A DNA stretch of 64,000 bases from assembly GCA_022360315.1 (NCBI GenBank), contig JAKSDA010000555.1:17325-81324 (forward strand). The letters are read 5' to 3'. Under the pieces are notes generated by a model. It saw nothing but the letters and a program-made list of their open reading frames with translations. It did no database searches and was not told the origin of the DNA. The translations under genes were made by a program, and so were the position numbers. The stretch comes from Pseudomonadota bacterium (GTDB lineage Bacteria; Myxococcota_A; Polyangia; Haliangiales; Haliangiaceae). Shown here one piece after another: positions 25,039 through 33,738 of the stretch. Within the stretch, counting starts at the first letter, position 1; each line of letters begins with the position of its first letter.

Positions 25039-26643
25039 ATGAAGATCAGACGAGCAATCCTCAGTGTCTCGGACAAGCGCGAAATCGTCGAGTTCGCCCG
25101 CGGGCTGGCTCGCTTTAGTGTGGAGATCCTGTCCACGGGCGGCACGGCACGTGCCCTGCGCGAGGCCGGTATCAGCACCACTCCGATCGCCGAGTACACC
25201 GGTGCCCCCGAGATCCTCGACGGCCGGGTCAAAACCCTTCACCCCAGGATTCACGGCGGTCTGCTCGGCCGCGCCAGTCCAGATCACGACCGGCAAATGG
25301 CCGAGCACGACATTGCGCCGATCGATTTGGTCGCGGTCAATCTCTATCCGTTTGAAGAGACCATTGCCCGACCCGGCATCGCCCGCACCGAGGCGATCGA
25401 AAACATCGACATTGGCGGTCCGGCCATGCTGCGCTCGGCGGCCAAGAATCACGAGCGCGTCGCGGTCATCGTCGATCCCGCCGATTATGCGGACATACTC
25501 GACGAACTCGAACAGAATGGCGGGGAGCTGGTCGAACGCACCCTTTTTGCACTGGCGTGCAAGGCATTTGCCCACACCGCGGCGTACGATGGGGCGATTG
25601 CGGCCTATTTATCATCGCTTTCCACCGATGTTGCTCCGGCCGAGCCCTCTGCGGCAAAGGAGCGTCGGGCCATGCCCGACATCTTGACCGTGCAGTGGCG
25701 CCGCGTGCGCGATTTGCGCTACGGAGAGAATCCGCACCAGAGCGCTGCGTTCTACGCCGACCGGCGGTCGCCCCTGGTGTCGTCCAACCAGCGGCCGAGC
25801 CTGGCCTCGGCCGAGATACTGCAGGGCAAGGCGCTTTCGTACAACAACATTCTCGATCTCGACGCCGCCCTGGCCTGCTGTCTCGAATTCGCCCAGCCCA
25901 CTGCCGTGGTCGTCAAACACACCAATCCGTGCGGAGTGGCCAGTGATCAGGCTGGCGTGGCCCGGGCGTACGAGCTGGCCCGGGCCACGGATCCGACATC
26001 GTCGTTTGGCGGCATCGTGGCGGTAAACCGCACGGTGGACCGAGATCTCGCGTCCCAGCTGGCCGAGACGTTTCTCGAGTGCGTGGTCGCACCCGACTAC
26101 AGCGAGGCCGCGCGTTCGATCTTGGCCGAGAAAAAGCGCCTGCGCCTGGTCGCGACCGGGCCGTGGCGGGTGGGGCCGGACGATACCGGTTGGGCCATGC
26201 GATCGGTGGCTGGCGGGCTTCTCGTGCAATCGGCCGACTATCCACTTGAAACGGCAAATGACGGCGATGTGGTGACCGAGCGCGCGCCCACGGCGGACGA
26301 GCTCGGCGCTCTCGACTTTGCCTGGCGGGTTGGCAAACACATCAAATCCAATGCGATCGTTTTCTGCCGCGGCAGCCAGACCGTGGGCATCGGAGCTGGC
26401 CAGATGAGCCGGGTCGACTCGGTGCGCATCGCGCAATCCAAGGCCGAATCGCCGCTTCAAAACACCTGTGTTGCGTCGGATGCGTTTTTTCCATTTCGCG
26501 ACGGCATCGACGCCCTGGCCGAGGCCGGTGCCACAGCCGTGATCCAGCCCGGTGGTTCCATCCGCGACGCGGAGGTCATCGCCGCGGCCAACCAGCACGG
26601 TCTGGCCATGGTATTCACCGGACAGCGGCATTTCAGGCATTGA
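25039..26643 (+). CDS. purH: bifunctional AICAR transformylase / IMP cyclohydrolase
   Basis: 534 residues. The IMP cyclohydrolase (MGS-like) domain is N-terminal: RAILSVSDKREIVEFARGLA, STGGTARALREAGI, VKTLHPRIHGGLLGR. The AICAR transformylase half carries RYGENPHQSAAFY, LSYNNILDLDAALACC, VVKHTNPCGVA and SFGGIVAVN, and ends AMVFTGQRHFRH. Reactions: formylation of AICAR with 10-formyl-THF, then closure to IMP. First gene of a purH-purD-purE-tsaC run. Confidence 0.97.
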   Translation: MKIRRAILSVSDKREIVEFARGLARFSVEILSTGGTARALREAGISTTPIAEYTGAPEILDGRVKTLHPRIHGGLLGRASPDHDRQMAEHDIAPIDLVAVNLYPFEETIARPGIARTEAIENIDIGGPAMLRSAAKNHERVAVIVDPADYADILDELEQNGGELVERTLFALACKAFAHTAAYDGAIAAYLSSLSTDVAPAEPSAAKERRAMPDILTVQWRRVRDLRYGENPHQSAAFYADRRSPLVSSNQRPSLASAEILQGKALSYNNILDLDAALACCLEFAQPTAVVVKHTNPCGVASDQAGVARAYELARATDPTSSFGGIVAVNRTVDRDLASQLAETFLECVVAPDYSEAARSILAEKKRLRLVATGPWRVGPDDTGWAMRSVAGGLLVQSADYPLETANDGDVVTERAPTADELGALDFAWRVGKHIKSNAIVFCRGSQTVGIGAGQMSRVDSVRIAQSKAESPLQNTCVASDAFFPFRDGIDALAEAGATAVIQPGGSIRDAEVIAAANQHGLAMVFTGQRHFRH

Positions 26644-26738
26644 TCGGGCCGGTTGATTGTCCGCGCCCGGGCGAGCCCAACAACGACGATCAACAGCGAT
26701 CAAACACGACGCGCAGCAAGGTTCATCCGAGGCCCATT

Positions 26739-28022
26739 ATGAAGATCTTGATTATCGGAAGTGGCGGACGCGAGCATGCCCTGACCTGGAAACTGGCCAG
26801 TTCTGGCCACACTGTTTTCTGCGCACCTGGCAATCCCGGCATGGCGACCGAAGCCGAGTGCCTCGGTATTGCGATCGGCGATGTCGACGGACTTGTGCGC
26901 GCAGCCAGTGGGCGCCGGATCGACCTGGTCGTTGTCGGTCCAGAGGCCCCGCTGGTCGCCGGGCTGGCCGATCGGCTGCGCGACAGCGGTATCGCGGTGT
27001 TTGGCCCGGGCCGGCGCGGCGCCCAGCTCGAGGGCTCCAAGATCGCGGCCAAGGAGTTTTTTGCCCGACACAACATTCGCACCGCGGAGTTTGCCGCCTG
27101 CCGAACCGTGGCCGAGGCCGACGCGGCGATCGACCGGATCGGCGACAAAGGCGACGTCGTGGTCAAGGCAGACGGGCTGGCTGCGGGCAAGGGCGTGGTT
27201 TTGTGCAGCGACCGAGAGCAGGCCCGATCAGCTGCCCGCGACATGCTTGAGGGCCAGCGATTCGGCCCGGCCGGAGCGCGCATCGTGGTCGAAAAGCGAC
27301 TGCTGGGCCGGGAGCTCTCGGTCATGGCGATCACCGACGGCGAGCGTTTCGAGGTGCTCGCCCAGGCCGAAGATCACAAGGCCATCTACGACGGTGATCG
27401 CGGGCCCAACACCGGCGGCATGGGCACGGTGTCGCCGTGTCGGTGGGTAACTCCGGCGCTGGTCGATCGCATTGACCGAGACATCTTTGCGCCGACCCTG
27501 CGCGGTCTTCGTGCCGACGGCATCGACTACCGCGGCGTGCTCTACGCCGGTCTCATGATCGAGCAAACCGGCCTGCCGTGGATTCTCGAATACAACTGCC
27601 GCTTTGGCGATCCCGAGACCCAGCCCATCCTGGCCCGATTCGACGGCGATCTCGCGCCCTGGCTGGCCGGCGCGGCTGCTGGCCAGTTGCCGGCCGGATC
27701 CATGCGCTGGGACACTCGCACGTCCGTGTGTGTGGTGCTGGCCTCGGCGGGTTATCCCGGCAAGGCGCAGACCGGCCTTGCCATCACCGGCCTGCCCACT
27801 GCCAGGGCCGACGCCCTGGGCCCGGATCGCATGGTATTTCACGCTGGCACGGCCGTGCGCGACGGAGCGATTGTCACCGCAGGCGGCCGTGTCCTCGGCA
27901 TCACTGCCCTGGCCGCGGATCTGCCTTCCGCGCGCGCTGCAGCCTATAACGCCGTTGCCGCCGTGCACTTCGACGGCATGCAGATTCGCCGCGACATCGG
28001 CGATCGAGGAAAAAGCGCATGA
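26739..28022 (+). CDS. purD: phosphoribosylamine-glycine ligase (GAR synthetase)
   Basis: 427 residues from the ATG at 26739 (MKILIIGSGGREHALTWKLA), the usual PurD start; a longer frame from 26640 lacks homology. ATP-grasp features: VVGPEAPLVAGLADRLR, SKIAAKEFFARHNIRTAEFA, VVVKADGLAAGKGVVLC, EDHKAIYDGDRGPNTGGMGT and LEYNCRFGDPETQP. Reaction: 5-phosphoribosylamine + glycine + ATP to GAR. Its stop overlaps the purE start by 4 bases (ATGA), so translation is coupled. Confidence 0.97.
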   Translation: MKILIIGSGGREHALTWKLASSGHTVFCAPGNPGMATEAECLGIAIGDVDGLVRAASGRRIDLVVVGPEAPLVAGLADRLRDSGIAVFGPGRRGAQLEGSKIAAKEFFARHNIRTAEFAACRTVAEADAAIDRIGDKGDVVVKADGLAAGKGVVLCSDREQARSAARDMLEGQRFGPAGARIVVEKRLLGRELSVMAITDGERFEVLAQAEDHKAIYDGDRGPNTGGMGTVSPCRWVTPALVDRIDRDIFAPTLRGLRADGIDYRGVLYAGLMIEQTGLPWILEYNCRFGDPETQPILARFDGDLAPWLAGAAAGQLPAGSMRWDTRTSVCVVLASAGYPGKAQTGLAITGLPTARADALGPDRMVFHAGTAVRDGAIVTAGGRVLGITALAADLPSARAAAYNAVAAVHFDGMQIRRDIGDRGKSA

Positions 28023-28519
28023 ACAAACCACGAGTCGCAATTCTCATGGGGTCCAAGTCCGACCTCGAACTCATGGAGCCGGCCTCCAAGCTGCTCGACG
28101 AGCTAGCAATCGCGCACGAAGTCCGCATCATGTCAGCTCATCGCACTCCGGCGCGAACCGCCGAATACGCCGCCAGCGGGCGCGAAAACGGCATCTCGGT
28201 GTTCATCTGTGCGGCCGGTGGTGCGGCCCATCTGGCCGGAGTGGTGGCCGCTCATACCACCTTGCCGGTCATCGGTGTGCCGCTCGCCCGCACTCCACTG
28301 GCCGGCGAGGACGCCCTCCTGGCCACCGTGCAAATGCCGCGCGGCATGCCCGTGGCCACCGTGGCGGTCGACGGCGCCTACAACGCCGCCCTGCTGGCCG
28401 GCCAGATCTTGGCCCTATCCGATCAAGAGCTCGGCGGGCGAATCAAGGCCCTGCGCGAGGCCACTACCCGGCGCGTCATTGCAGACGACGAAGCCCTGGC
28501 CGGCCGGCCGCGGCAATGA
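28019..28519 (+). CDS. purE: N5-carboxyaminoimidazole ribonucleotide mutase
   Basis: 166 residues, class I PurE. Signature segments are VAILMGSKSDLELM, VRIMSAHRTPARTAEYA, the AAGGAAHLAGVVAAHTTLPV loop and GVPLARTPLAGEDALLATVQMPRG split across the active site. Reaction: N5-CAIR to CAIR. PurK is not adjacent. Coupled by 4-base overlaps to purD before and tsaC after. Confidence 0.96.
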   Translation: MNKPRVAILMGSKSDLELMEPASKLLDELAIAHEVRIMSAHRTPARTAEYAASGRENGISVFICAAGGAAHLAGVVAAHTTLPVIGVPLARTPLAGEDALLATVQMPRGMPVATVAVDGAYNAALLAGQILALSDQELGGRIKALREATTRRVIADDEALAGRPRQ

Positions 28520-29193
28520 GCGAGCCTGCCGTGGCATTATTGCCGGGCCAGCCAGCCGCGTCCGTATCCAGCGCGGCCATTGCGCGCGCAGTTGCGGTCT
28601 TGCGGGCAGGCGGCGTTGTCTGCATTCCGACCGAGACCACCTATGGCCTGGCGGTCGATGCGCAGGATCGCCCCGCCCTGGCCCGACTGACCCACCTCAA
28701 ACAGGGCCGAGATGCGGGCTCGCCGTTTGCCCTGATCGCTGCCGACCCGGGGTCGGCCCGCACCGTGGCTGGTGCCTGGCCCGATGTGGCCGAAAAATTG
28801 GCCACGCGCCACTGGCCCGGACCGCTCACCCTGGTCGTTCCCGCCCGGTCCGGCCTGCCCGCTGAGATCGTCGGGCCGCCGGCCATGGACGGCTGGGCAC
28901 CCTTCTCGGGCGGAGTGGGCGTTCGGGTATCGAGCCACCCGGTACCGGTCGCCCTGGCCCGGGGCCTGGGCCGGCCGATCACCGCGACCAGCGCCAATCC
29001 CAGCGGTGAGCCCCCTGCCCTCGACGTGACCCAGGCCCGGGCCTACTTTGGCGATGCGGTGGTCTATCTCGACGCCGGAGCAGCCCCGGCTCGGTCCGCT
29101 TCCACGGTTGTCGCGGTCGCGGCTGACGGGCGTGCCTTGGTGCTCAGGCCCGGCCCGATCGACGTCAGTCAAGAGCTGGCGCCAAGATTGTAA
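28516..29193 (+). CDS. tsaC: L-threonylcarbamoyladenylate synthase (TsaC/Sua5/YrdC)
   Basis: 225 residues from the ATG that overlaps the purE stop. The YrdC fold shows VAVLRAGGVVCIPTETTYGL (nucleotide/threonine site), RLTHLKQGRDAGSPFALI, WPGPLTLVVPA, VGVRVSSHPVPVALARGLGR and ITATSANPSGEPPA. A C-terminal Sua5 domain is absent, so it is the short TsaC form. Reaction: threonine + bicarbonate + ATP to threonylcarbamoyl-AMP, the first step of t6A37 tRNA modification. Ends the purine operon. Confidence 0.93.
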   Translation: MSEPAVALLPGQPAASVSSAAIARAVAVLRAGGVVCIPTETTYGLAVDAQDRPALARLTHLKQGRDAGSPFALIAADPGSARTVAGAWPDVAEKLATRHWPGPLTLVVPARSGLPAEIVGPPAMDGWAPFSGGVGVRVSSHPVPVALARGLGRPITATSANPSGEPPALDVTQARAYFGDAVVYLDAGAAPARSASTVVAVAADGRALVLRPGPIDVSQELAPRL

Positions 29194-29289
29194 GTAACCT
29201 CCTTGCCCGACCAGAGTATTATTTACCAAAGCTCTTCTGGCAGATAGAGCGAGCGCTTTTGGCAAACATTGGTTGGGAGGAGATGCACA

Positions 29290-30432
29290 ATGAACCAGCT
29301 TACTCAGCAACAGACCAGCGAGGCGATCCAGTACAACAGAGACCGTTCTTACCCCGAGGCCACCTGGCGGGCGGTCCAGCAGGCGGTCGGCGCCGATGTC
29401 GACGGCAAACCCGGACCGAATACAGCGCGTCAAATCGCGCAATTCCAGCGGGACAACCGACTGAGTGTCGATGGCAAGCTCGGTCGCAATACTCTGTCTG
29501 CGCTGGGTGTCGATCCGGACTCGGGCCAGCCCACGGCGCCCCGCGCAGAGGGATCTGATCCGGCCATCGACTCGGTTTCCCCGCAACCTGTGCAGCCGAG
29601 CCCGGTCGCCCAGCCGGCCGAGCCGGGCATGGCTCCGATAACCGCCGACAAGGTGCCGGCCGGGTTTCGCATGGTCCGCAGCGGCAAGGGGCTGTCGCGG
29701 TACAGCGACCAGCGTCTCGATCGCACTCTACTGCATATCCGCGAACACGGTCTCATCGACCTGTCCGATGAGGATATCGACACATTGCAGCGGATCGCCA
29801 ATATCGAGACCAGCGGCACCATACAGGGCATCAACACCTGGGATTCGGCGGTGGTGAGCATTGGCTTCATGCAATGGACCCTGCAGCACGGCAAGATTCA
29901 GGAATGGATCGGGCGCGCGCCCGCGGCATTTGCCCGCTACGGCATAGAACTCGACCCCGACAACAAATACACCTGGAAACACAGCCAGGAGGTAGCGATC
30001 AAGGGAGTTGCCGACAAATCGGTCCTGCGCTGGAACGGCTGGGCACAGCGCTTCTACGACGTCGGCCTCGACGAGGAGGCGATTGCGGCCGAGGTCGGGC
30101 TGGCCAAACTATTTCTCGGACGGGCGTTACAGGGGCTAAAAAGCCGGCTGCAGAAAAAACACGACGTGGGCAGTGATGGGTACGACGAGTTCATGCGCCA
30201 TTACGACGCCTCGCTGGCCATACGCGGCATCTTTCAGGCGTCGTTTAACAACCTTCCCGCCGGATCGACGCGCGGGGTCGCCCTGGCTCTCGAATTGTCC
30301 TCACCCGGCGACAGCACGGATCGGTTTCTCGAGCACTTCAGAAGGGGAATCCGGCAATCGTTCGGCGAATGGAACTACGACCAGCGGGGCAAAAACCTCA
30401 CCACCAAGACCCTCGAAGGCGCCCGGTTCTGA
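29290..30432 (+). CDS. peptidoglycan-binding, lysozyme-like protein
   Basis: 380 residues from the ATG at 29290; an ATG 21 bases upstream lacks spacing for a better site. Residues 30-75 form a peptidoglycan-binding type-1 repeat (GADVDGKPGPNTARQIAQFQ, then VDGKLGRNTLSALGV). A Pro/Ala linker of about 40 residues follows, then a helical domain with DIDTLQRIANIETSGTIQGI, SVGFMQWT-like SIGFMQWTLQHGK and a long C-terminal region. The Glu in NIETSG followed by GFMQW resembles the active-site organisation of lysozyme/transglycosylase-fold enzymes, so cell-wall cleavage is likely but unproven. No signal peptide is visible, which fits export by a non-Sec route or an effector. It lies 290 bases upstream of a DUF4157 gene on the same strand. 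Confidence 0.6.
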   Translation: MNQLTQQQTSEAIQYNRDRSYPEATWRAVQQAVGADVDGKPGPNTARQIAQFQRDNRLSVDGKLGRNTLSALGVDPDSGQPTAPRAEGSDPAIDSVSPQPVQPSPVAQPAEPGMAPITADKVPAGFRMVRSGKGLSRYSDQRLDRTLLHIREHGLIDLSDEDIDTLQRIANIETSGTIQGINTWDSAVVSIGFMQWTLQHGKIQEWIGRAPAAFARYGIELDPDNKYTWKHSQEVAIKGVADKSVLRWNGWAQRFYDVGLDEEAIAAEVGLAKLFLGRALQGLKSRLQKKHDVGSDGYDEFMRHYDASLAIRGIFQASFNNLPAGSTRGVALALELSSPGDSTDRFLEHFRRGIRQSFGEWNYDQRGKNLTTKTLEGARF

Positions 30433-30722
30433 CCACACTCTCGCGGCGAAACTCTTGCTCATTGGCGACGTGCCGGGATCTCCCGGCTATGGCCTGTGCT
30501 TGTTGCAATTTCACGGAGCCTCGACCTGGCACGCGGCCGGGGCAACGCGCGTTTGCTGGACAGGGGCAACCGGTACCACACAAGCTCATGCCGGGTATTG
30601 GTGATCGAGTTGACGATTCGTTGTACGCAGCTCGTGCAGGTGTGGCAAGTTAGCGACATGTCGTGTCTGCCTCACCTTGATCCCGCTTTGTCGCGAGGGA
30701 TTGCGATCCGCAGGGTTGCATC

Positions 30723-32975
30723 ATGAAGCGCTCCGAGCGGCCTCCCGAGCAGGCTGCGCGCCATCCCGCACCCAAATTACGCCCGACGCCCGCACCGGCA
30801 TCGGTCTTTCCAAACCTGGCCAGCCAGCTGCGCAATGCCCAGCAGGGAGCCGGCAACGCAGCCGTGGCCGAGGCTGCGCTGGCGGCCGGGCGCGAGGCCG
30901 ACGAGGACGCAGACATTCTGCCGTCCCGGGCCGCTCGGTTCGAGGGCGCGCGTCGTTTGCTCGAGCGACGTCCCGAGGCCGAGGCGCCGAGTCGGCCAGG
31001 GCCAGCCTCGGCCTATGACAGCATCATTGCCGCAGCCAACCAGCTGGACTCGAAGGCCAAGACCCGCCGCCACGCCGACCCAGAGCAGAGCGGATCGACG
31101 CCGACAATATCCGATGTCGCCACCAAGGCGATCGAGGCCAAGGGCTCTGGCGACTCGCTCGACGGCGCCGTGGCCAACAAGGTCAGTGCCCATCTGAGCG
31201 CGGACTTCAGCAACGTTCGCGTGCATACCGACAGAGACTCGGCTGCCGCCACCGCGGCCATGGGTGCCCGGGCATTTGCGCACAACAAGGATATCTTCTT
31301 GGCGCCCGGGGAGAGCCCGACGGACGTCGAGCTCATGGCACACGAGCTGACCCACGTGGCGCAACAGGGCGCTGCCAACCGCGCGGTTCAGCGGCGAGTC
31401 GAAGTAGGACCCGAGAACAGCCCCGCCGAGCAGCAGGCCGACCAGGTTGCAAGGCAGGTCGTGAGCGGAGCGGCACCAGCCAGCTTGATCGTCGAAGGCG
31501 GGCGGCCCGAGCCCAGGCAGGCCAGGCGGGAAGCGTCAGGAGGGCGCGCTGGCCAGGCTGGAGCGACTTCCTCGCGCGAGGTATCGACGCGGGGGCCGCA
31601 GAGAATCGTCGACGATGAAGTCGCGCCGGGTGCGGCGCAATTGACCAAAAGCGAGTTCCTGGGCCAATTGGCGGCGGCGATTCGCGATCGCGGCGCACGA
31701 GAACTGGGTTCTCTCACCTGGGGGCTCGCCGGCGAGTCGCGTCTCCAGCGGCAAATGGCGGAGTATTCGTCGTACTCTGCGACAGCCCTAGAGTCCGCGA
31801 TTGTCCAACACGCGCCCGAATGTGCAAACGAGCCGACCGCGCAGGCGCTCATCCACAAACTCGTCGAGGTGGCGAGCGCCGACTGGAGCGGGGAAGAATC
31901 CGCAGGCGACACGACTGTCGACCGTGGAACCGGTGCGGCCACGCAGACCAGTCCGGTACAGCGCAAGGGCTCTGGAAGCGGTACATCGCCGCCAACCCCG
32001 AAAGAACTGACCGGCGGTGCGCCACTGGATTCACGCGCGGCTTCTCGTATCGGAGACGCCCTTGGTGAGAGCTTCGCTGCCGTTCAGATTTATACGGGCG
32101 CTGGAGCAGCCGAATTGGCCAGAGCCCATGATGCACAAGCTCTTACGTACGAGTCACATATTGCATTTGCGCCCGGTAAATATCGGCCAAACACCCTGGA
32201 AGGCGATGCACTCTTGGCGCACGAACTCGCACACGTCGTGCAGCAGCGCCATCGAGGCGGGTCGATCGACCGTATGGGGAGCGGTTCGAGCGGTGCCCAT
32301 GAGGAAGAGGCAGACCAGGTCGCCGCCGGGGTTGTCAGAAGACTCTACGGAGGCGCTCGCGCCGGGGTGCGATCGCTGGCGCAGCGAGTCCGCCCGGTGC
32401 TCACAACAGCACCGCAGCTGCAGCGCTGTGACCACGGCCTCGAGGATAAGGTGTGCCCCCGTCGTCATCGGCAGCTGGCCACGTTACTGACCGAGGATGA
32501 GGCAAAGGTGTGCGAGCTGATCGTCGGGCATAAAAAGAAAAAATCCGCTGGCCCCAAGGACAAAAAGAAAAAATCCGCTGGCCCCAAGGACAAAAAGAAA
32601 AAATCCGCTGGCCTCAAGGACAAAGAGAAAAAATGCACTGACCTCAAGGACAAAGAGAAAAAATGCACTGACCTCAAGGACAAAACAATCAAATGCCCCA
32701 TATGTTCGGCCATCAAGTCGAAACAATCCGCAGCGACTGAAAAACAGTTTAATGCTTGCGTTCTCAAAGAGTATCCAGACTTCACCAAAAAGGATACTGA
32801 CTGCGAAGGGCCAGGCGGCGGCGCGGCAGAAGATAAAGACCAAGGCGCACAAGCTCAGCAATGCCCGTGGGACGCGCCCGCCAAAGATGCGGCAGAAGAT
32901 AAAGACCAAGGCGCACAAGCTCAGCAATGCCCGTGGGACGCGCCCGCCAAAGATATCGATGAGGCCTGGAAATGA
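30723..32975 (+). CDS. double-DUF4157 putative metalloprotease/effector with repeat-rich tail
   Basis: 750 residues. Two DUF4157 domains: one around 144-215 (SLDGAVANKVSAHLSADFSN, HTDRDSAA, then the zinc motif AHELTHVAQQG near 206) and one around 434-505 (LDSRAASRIGDALGESFAAV, then AHELAHVVQQRH near 500). Each has the HExxH zinc signature. No signal peptide. The middle is Ala/Arg/Ser-rich. The tail holds five decapeptide repeats of the KKKKSAGPKD type, a CPICS motif, then a duplicated 22-residue unit containing QQCPWDAPAKD. DUF4157 proteins are known associates of extracellular contractile injection systems and myxobacterial effector islands; no injection-system structural gene is in this window. 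Its stop overlaps the next gene by 4 bases. Confidence 0.75.
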   Translation: MKRSERPPEQAARHPAPKLRPTPAPASVFPNLASQLRNAQQGAGNAAVAEAALAAGREADEDADILPSRAARFEGARRLLERRPEAEAPSRPGPASAYDSIIAAANQLDSKAKTRRHADPEQSGSTPTISDVATKAIEAKGSGDSLDGAVANKVSAHLSADFSNVRVHTDRDSAAATAAMGARAFAHNKDIFLAPGESPTDVELMAHELTHVAQQGAANRAVQRRVEVGPENSPAEQQADQVARQVVSGAAPASLIVEGGRPEPRQARREASGGRAGQAGATSSREVSTRGPQRIVDDEVAPGAAQLTKSEFLGQLAAAIRDRGARELGSLTWGLAGESRLQRQMAEYSSYSATALESAIVQHAPECANEPTAQALIHKLVEVASADWSGEESAGDTTVDRGTGAATQTSPVQRKGSGSGTSPPTPKELTGGAPLDSRAASRIGDALGESFAAVQIYTGAGAAELARAHDAQALTYESHIAFAPGKYRPNTLEGDALLAHELAHVVQQRHRGGSIDRMGSGSSGAHEEEADQVAAGVVRRLYGGARAGVRSLAQRVRPVLTTAPQLQRCDHGLEDKVCPRRHRQLATLLTEDEAKVCELIVGHKKKKSAGPKDKKKKSAGPKDKKKKSAGLKDKEKKCTDLKDKEKKCTDLKDKTIKCPICSAIKSKQSAATEKQFNACVLKEYPDFTKKDTDCEGPGGGAAEDKDQGAQAQQCPWDAPAKDAAEDKDQGAQAQQCPWDAPAKDIDEAWK
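32532..32681 (+). repeat. five 30-bp tandem repeats in the DUF4157 gene
   Basis: Five 30-base units encode three KKKKSAGPKD-type and two KEKKCTDLKD-type decapeptides; the third is KKKKSAGLKD, a step between the two versions. The first three units are almost identical in DNA, indicating recent expansion. A partial sixth unit (KTIKCPICS) follows. Confidence 0.85.
32823..32954 (+). repeat. perfect 66-bp tandem duplication at the 3' end of the DUF4157 gene
   Basis: Bases 32823-32888 are repeated without any change at 32889-32954. Each copy encodes 22 residues containing AEDKDQGAQAQQCPWDAPAK. Perfect identity, including silent positions, means the duplication is recent or kept homogeneous. Confidence 0.92.
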
Positions 32976-33592
32976 TGAGCAGCCACTTGCTACTGGTCTA
33001 TTCCCTGGCCTGGGCAATCGTGGTGGCAGCACTGATAGGTGCAAGTGGTTGCCGAAACACTCTCTCTGCGGATATCCAGGGTGCAGAATCATCCAATCGC
33101 GATCACCCTCGTGGGGTCGAAAACATCGCCAAAGCAGTCGATTACGAGACCAATTCCGGTCACGCAGACGTTTTGTTGCACCGCTCGGAGTGCGGTCCAG
33201 TCACCGCCCTGTGGTACGGCGAAGAGCTCGAGCCTCGATTTCCCAGAGAATATGGTGTAAACGAGCTTCGATTCGCATTTGCGAGTGCTCGCGGCCAGCA
33301 GTATCCCCTCAAGACTCGCGGTGTCCTTCACTTTAGTGACTGGTCGTTCGATGTCTTTGCGCCGGGCTGCCGCCACGTGTTGCTCCTCCAGGATCGCTTT
33401 GGTCCCTATCACGTGGTCGAGGTTGACGCGCTGAAGGAGTATCTCCTCGGCCAGCGCGCACCGTATAAAGTGATCCAAGAAAACCACTCGACGGCGCTGG
33501 TTCACTTCGATGCGCGCTGGCTATCCGCGTCCGAGTTCGAGTTCAAAGCGGGAGGCGATCCACCCGTCCACGTCCGTCACCGGCTTCCATAA
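32972..33592 (+). CDS. putative lipoprotein of unknown function
   Basis: 206 residues. The N-terminus is hydrophobic (LLVYSLAWAIVVAALIGASG followed by C near residue 27), matching a lipobox, so signal peptidase II processing is plausible. The remainder is soluble, with several aromatic beta-like stretches (FSDWSFDVFAPGCRHVLLLQ, FGPYHVVEVDALKEYLLG). No family recognised. The ATG overlaps the DUF4157 stop (ATGA), so the two proteins are made together. It may be a partner, receptor or immunity protein; that is inference from coupling only. Confidence 0.6.
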   Translation: MMSSHLLLVYSLAWAIVVAALIGASGCRNTLSADIQGAESSNRDHPRGVENIAKAVDYETNSGHADVLLHRSECGPVTALWYGEELEPRFPREYGVNELRFAFASARGQQYPLKTRGVLHFSDWSFDVFAPGCRHVLLLQDRFGPYHVVEVDALKEYLLGQRAPYKVIQENHSTALVHFDARWLSASEFEFKAGGDPPVHVRHRLP

Positions 33593-33738
33593 ACGATAAC
33601 CCCACGACCAGCGCTCGGTCGAACGGCGCCAGATTGCAGGGGCCACCGAGTCGTCCGGCCAGACTGTGTTGTTCACAACTCTGGCGTACTCGTCGGCTTG
33701 CGGTGACTGTCGGCCCGTGATGGTACTCTGCCCCGCCC

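Noticed and set aside
29290..33592. An extracellular contractile injection system in the window
   Set aside because: No tube, sheath, baseplate, spike or AAA assembly gene is present; only DUF4157-type cargo-like genes are.
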